A DNA stretch of 15,129 bases from an uncultured Collinsella sp. (GTDB lineage Bacteria; Actinomycetota; Coriobacteriia; Coriobacteriales; Coriobacteriaceae). The stretch's first letter is position 1. Each line of letters begins with the position of its first letter. The stretch lies in NCBI GenBank assembly GCA_900545745.1, contig URAD01000031.1:1-15129 (forward strand), given 5' to 3'. The notes under the pieces were generated by a model. The model worked only from the letters and a program-made list of their open reading frames with translations, was not told the origin of the DNA and did not search any database. Positions 13,433 to 15,129 of this stretch are shown here, piece after piece. The position numbers were made by a program, and so were the translations under genes.

Positions 13433-15051
13433 CGACCGACGTGCGCGAAGCTGCGCAGAACCTGATTGAGTACGCCATCCACCGATCCATGATTGGGCAG
13501 GACGACCGTATCTGGGCCTACAACACCATTCTTGAGTGCATTGGCGCCACGGGCCCCGCGCTCGACATGGCCTGGGCGCTGCAGACCGAGAAGATTTCGC
13601 TTCTGCACCCTGACACACTCCCCGACTTTGACCTTGAGGGCACGCTCGCCGTACTTTCCGAGGCCGCCGTTGCCAACGGCGCTGCCGAGGACACGGCGTC
13701 GGGCCGCGACCGCATCGCTATGCGCATCATGGGCGCGCTCATGCCAAGGCCTTCGGTTGTAAACGAGGAGTTCAACGGACGTATGGGCGTCAACGAGCCC
13801 CGCGCCGCGACCGACTGGTTCTACGGTCTGTGCTGCGACGCCGGCTACGTGCGCCGTGCCGCCATCGCGCGCAACATCAAATGGAGCACCCCCACCAACT
13901 GGGGCGACCTCGAGATCACCATCAACCTGTCGAAGCCCGAGAAGGACCCGCGCGACATTGCCGCAGCCGGCGCCGCCAAGAACACGGGCGAGAAGTATCC
14001 TGCCTGCCAGCTCTGCATCGAAAACGAGGGCTATCCTGGACGTTCCGCCGCAGCCGACGGTGGCGCTCACCCCGCTCGCCAGAATCTGCGCGTTATCCCC
14101 ATTAAGCTCGACGGCGAGCGCTGGGGCTTCCAGTACAGCCCGTACGCGTACTTTAACGAGCATTGCATCGCCATGAGCTCCGAGCATCGTCCGATGCACG
14201 TCGATCGCAAGGGTCTCTCCTGCCTGCTTGACTTTGTGGACCTGTTCCCGCACTACTTTATCGGCTCTAACGCCGACCTGCCCATCGTGGGCGGCTCGAT
14301 TCTGTCGCACGACCACTTCCAGGGCGGCGCGCACGAGTTCCCCATGATGCATGCCGCCGAGGTCTCGCAGTTTAGCGTGCCCAGCTTTGACCAGGTTACC
14401 GGCACCGTGCTGCAGTGGCCGCTCTCGGTGCTGCGCCTGCGCTCGCACGACCGTGGCGAGCTGCTTGATGCCGCCGAAAAGATTATCCTTGCCTGGCGCG
14501 AGTGGACCGACGAGTCCGTGGGCGTCATCGCGCACACGGCCGACGGCGTGGCGCACAACACCGTGACGCCCGTCATCCGCCGCGTCGACTCCCGCGGCAA
14601 TGCCGGTGGCGATATCTACGAGGCTTATCTGGCGCTTCGCTGCAACATCACGACCGATGAGCATCCGCTGGGCGTATTCCACCCGCATGCCGAGTATCAC
14701 CACATTAAAAAGGAGAACATTGGCCTGATCGAGGTCATGGGCCTGGCCATTCTTCCGCCGCGCTTGGTTCCCGAGCTTGGCGCCGTTCGCGAGCATCTGC
14801 TGGCAGCCAAGGTCGATACCAGCTACGACCTTGCCGGTGCGCTCGAGGGCGACGACCTTTGCCGCAGCCACACCGCATGGGCAGAGGATGTCTTTGCCCG
14901 CCGCGCCGATGAACTTACGGCCGACAACGCCATCGACATCCTGCACGAGGAGGTCGGCGTGGTGTTTGGCCACGTGCTCGACAACGCCGGCGTCTTCAAG
15001 TGGGACGAGGCAGGACGCGCCGCCCAACAGCGCTTTATCGACTCGCTGTAG
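13423..15051 (+). CDS. galT: UDP-glucose--hexose-1-phosphate uridylyltransferase, class II
   Basis: A 542-residue enzyme that exchanges UMP between UDP-glucose and galactose-1-phosphate, giving UDP-galactose and glucose-1-phosphate. It belongs to the long GalT type found in Firmicutes and related gut bacteria, not the short E. coli type. Visible hallmarks are IWAYNTILECIG (about 30-41), YPACQLCIENEGYPGR (192-207), FNEHCIAMSSEHRPM (244-258) and the active-site region SHDHFQGGAHEFP (295-307) with H296 and H298. It is somewhat longer than the usual roughly 500 residues. ATG 13423 overlaps galK by 10 bases, with AAGGGGG about ten bases upstream, so the two are translated from one mRNA. No galE lies in the window. 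Confidence 0.95.
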   Translation: MAVTTDVREAAQNLIEYAIHRSMIGQDDRIWAYNTILECIGATGPALDMAWALQTEKISLLHPDTLPDFDLEGTLAVLSEAAVANGAAEDTASGRDRIAMRIMGALMPRPSVVNEEFNGRMGVNEPRAATDWFYGLCCDAGYVRRAAIARNIKWSTPTNWGDLEITINLSKPEKDPRDIAAAGAAKNTGEKYPACQLCIENEGYPGRSAAADGGAHPARQNLRVIPIKLDGERWGFQYSPYAYFNEHCIAMSSEHRPMHVDRKGLSCLLDFVDLFPHYFIGSNADLPIVGGSILSHDHFQGGAHEFPMMHAAEVSQFSVPSFDQVTGTVLQWPLSVLRLRSHDRGELLDAAEKIILAWREWTDESVGVIAHTADGVAHNTVTPVIRRVDSRGNAGGDIYEAYLALRCNITTDEHPLGVFHPHAEYHHIKKENIGLIEVMGLAILPPRLVPELGAVREHLLAAKVDTSYDLAGALEGDDLCRSHTAWAEDVFARRADELTADNAIDILHEEVGVVFGHVLDNAGVFKWDEAGRAAQQRFIDSL

Positions 15052-15105
15052 TACGCGAACTCGAAAGCACGCACTTAACAAATAGCCACCTACACGACAA
15101 CGGCG

Positions 15106-15129
15106 CCCGCCGGCAACATCGCAGGCGGG
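15106..15129 (+). terminator. Probable galKT terminator hairpin, cut by window edge
   Basis: CCCGCC (15106-15111) and GGCGGG (15124-15129) are complementary with a 12-base loop. The stem reaches the window edge and may be longer; the T-run that would confirm it lies outside. Confidence 0.5.

Noticed and set aside
13414..15081. 555-codon minus-strand frame opposite galT
   Set aside because: Val/Gly/Ala/His-rich shadow of a conserved gene; no motif or ribosome site supports it.
1..15129. CRISPR array, tRNA, rRNA, prophage or toxin-antitoxin pair
   Set aside because: No regularly spaced repeats, no tRNA- or rRNA-like stretch and no phage or toxin-antitoxin motif were seen on either strand.

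Overview
The window looks like a high-GC chromosomal segment from a coriobacterial gut actinobacterium, probably Collinsella or a close relative. This rests on GC-rich, CGC/GAG-type codon use, GTG and TTG starts, a class II-type GalT beside a GalK with the variant GRSEISGNHTDHEGG motif, and a BceAB-like transporter with a large extracellular domain. The genus is inference; no rRNA or other marker gene is present.

Layout. Positions 1 to about 1020 (minus strand) hold the 5' part of an IS110-family element that runs off the left edge. Its transposase keeps the DEDD and C-terminal serine regions but seems to lack the middle coiled-coil segment. The untranslated stretch ahead of it sits where an IS110 bridge RNA would lie. 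Next, on the minus strand, is a two-gene ABC exporter (ATPase 3252-4037, permease 1061-3262) of the BceAB/FtsX type, without a two-component system beside it. Divergent from it is a single frame (4186-5175) that fuses a NUDIX hydrolase to a Vsr-type mismatch endonuclease; this is the most unusual gene here. A 489-base stretch follows with a promoter-like region, a leader hairpin and a possible 69-residue ORF. Then come an AraC-family regulator (5665-6603) and a HAD phosphatase (6660-7283).

A 125-base nested palindrome (7347-7471) separates the phosphatase from a convergent class II ketose-bisphosphate aldolase (7505-8362, minus). A DeoR-family regulator (8698-9501) is divergent from the aldolase across an A/T-rich control region with repeated GAAAA/TTTTC motifs. 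A strong bidirectional terminator lies between deoR and a convergent flavodiiron protein (9567-10727, minus). Upstream of that gene, on the same strand, is a LacI-family regulator (10857-11888), divergent from galK-galT (12227-13432 and 13423-15051).

Working together. The right part is a carbohydrate block. GalK and GalT carry out the Leloir steps, and three copies of a TGTTAACGTACTC site in the lacI-galK gap make the LacI protein the likely repressor of both transcripts. The aldolase with its DeoR regulator could link sugar supply to lower glycolysis or tagatose breakdown. The flavodiiron protein (O2 or NO removal) and the NUDIX-Vsr fusion (mutation avoidance) fit an anaerobe that copes with oxidative damage. 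All start sites, operators and promoters were read by eye and none has been tested.
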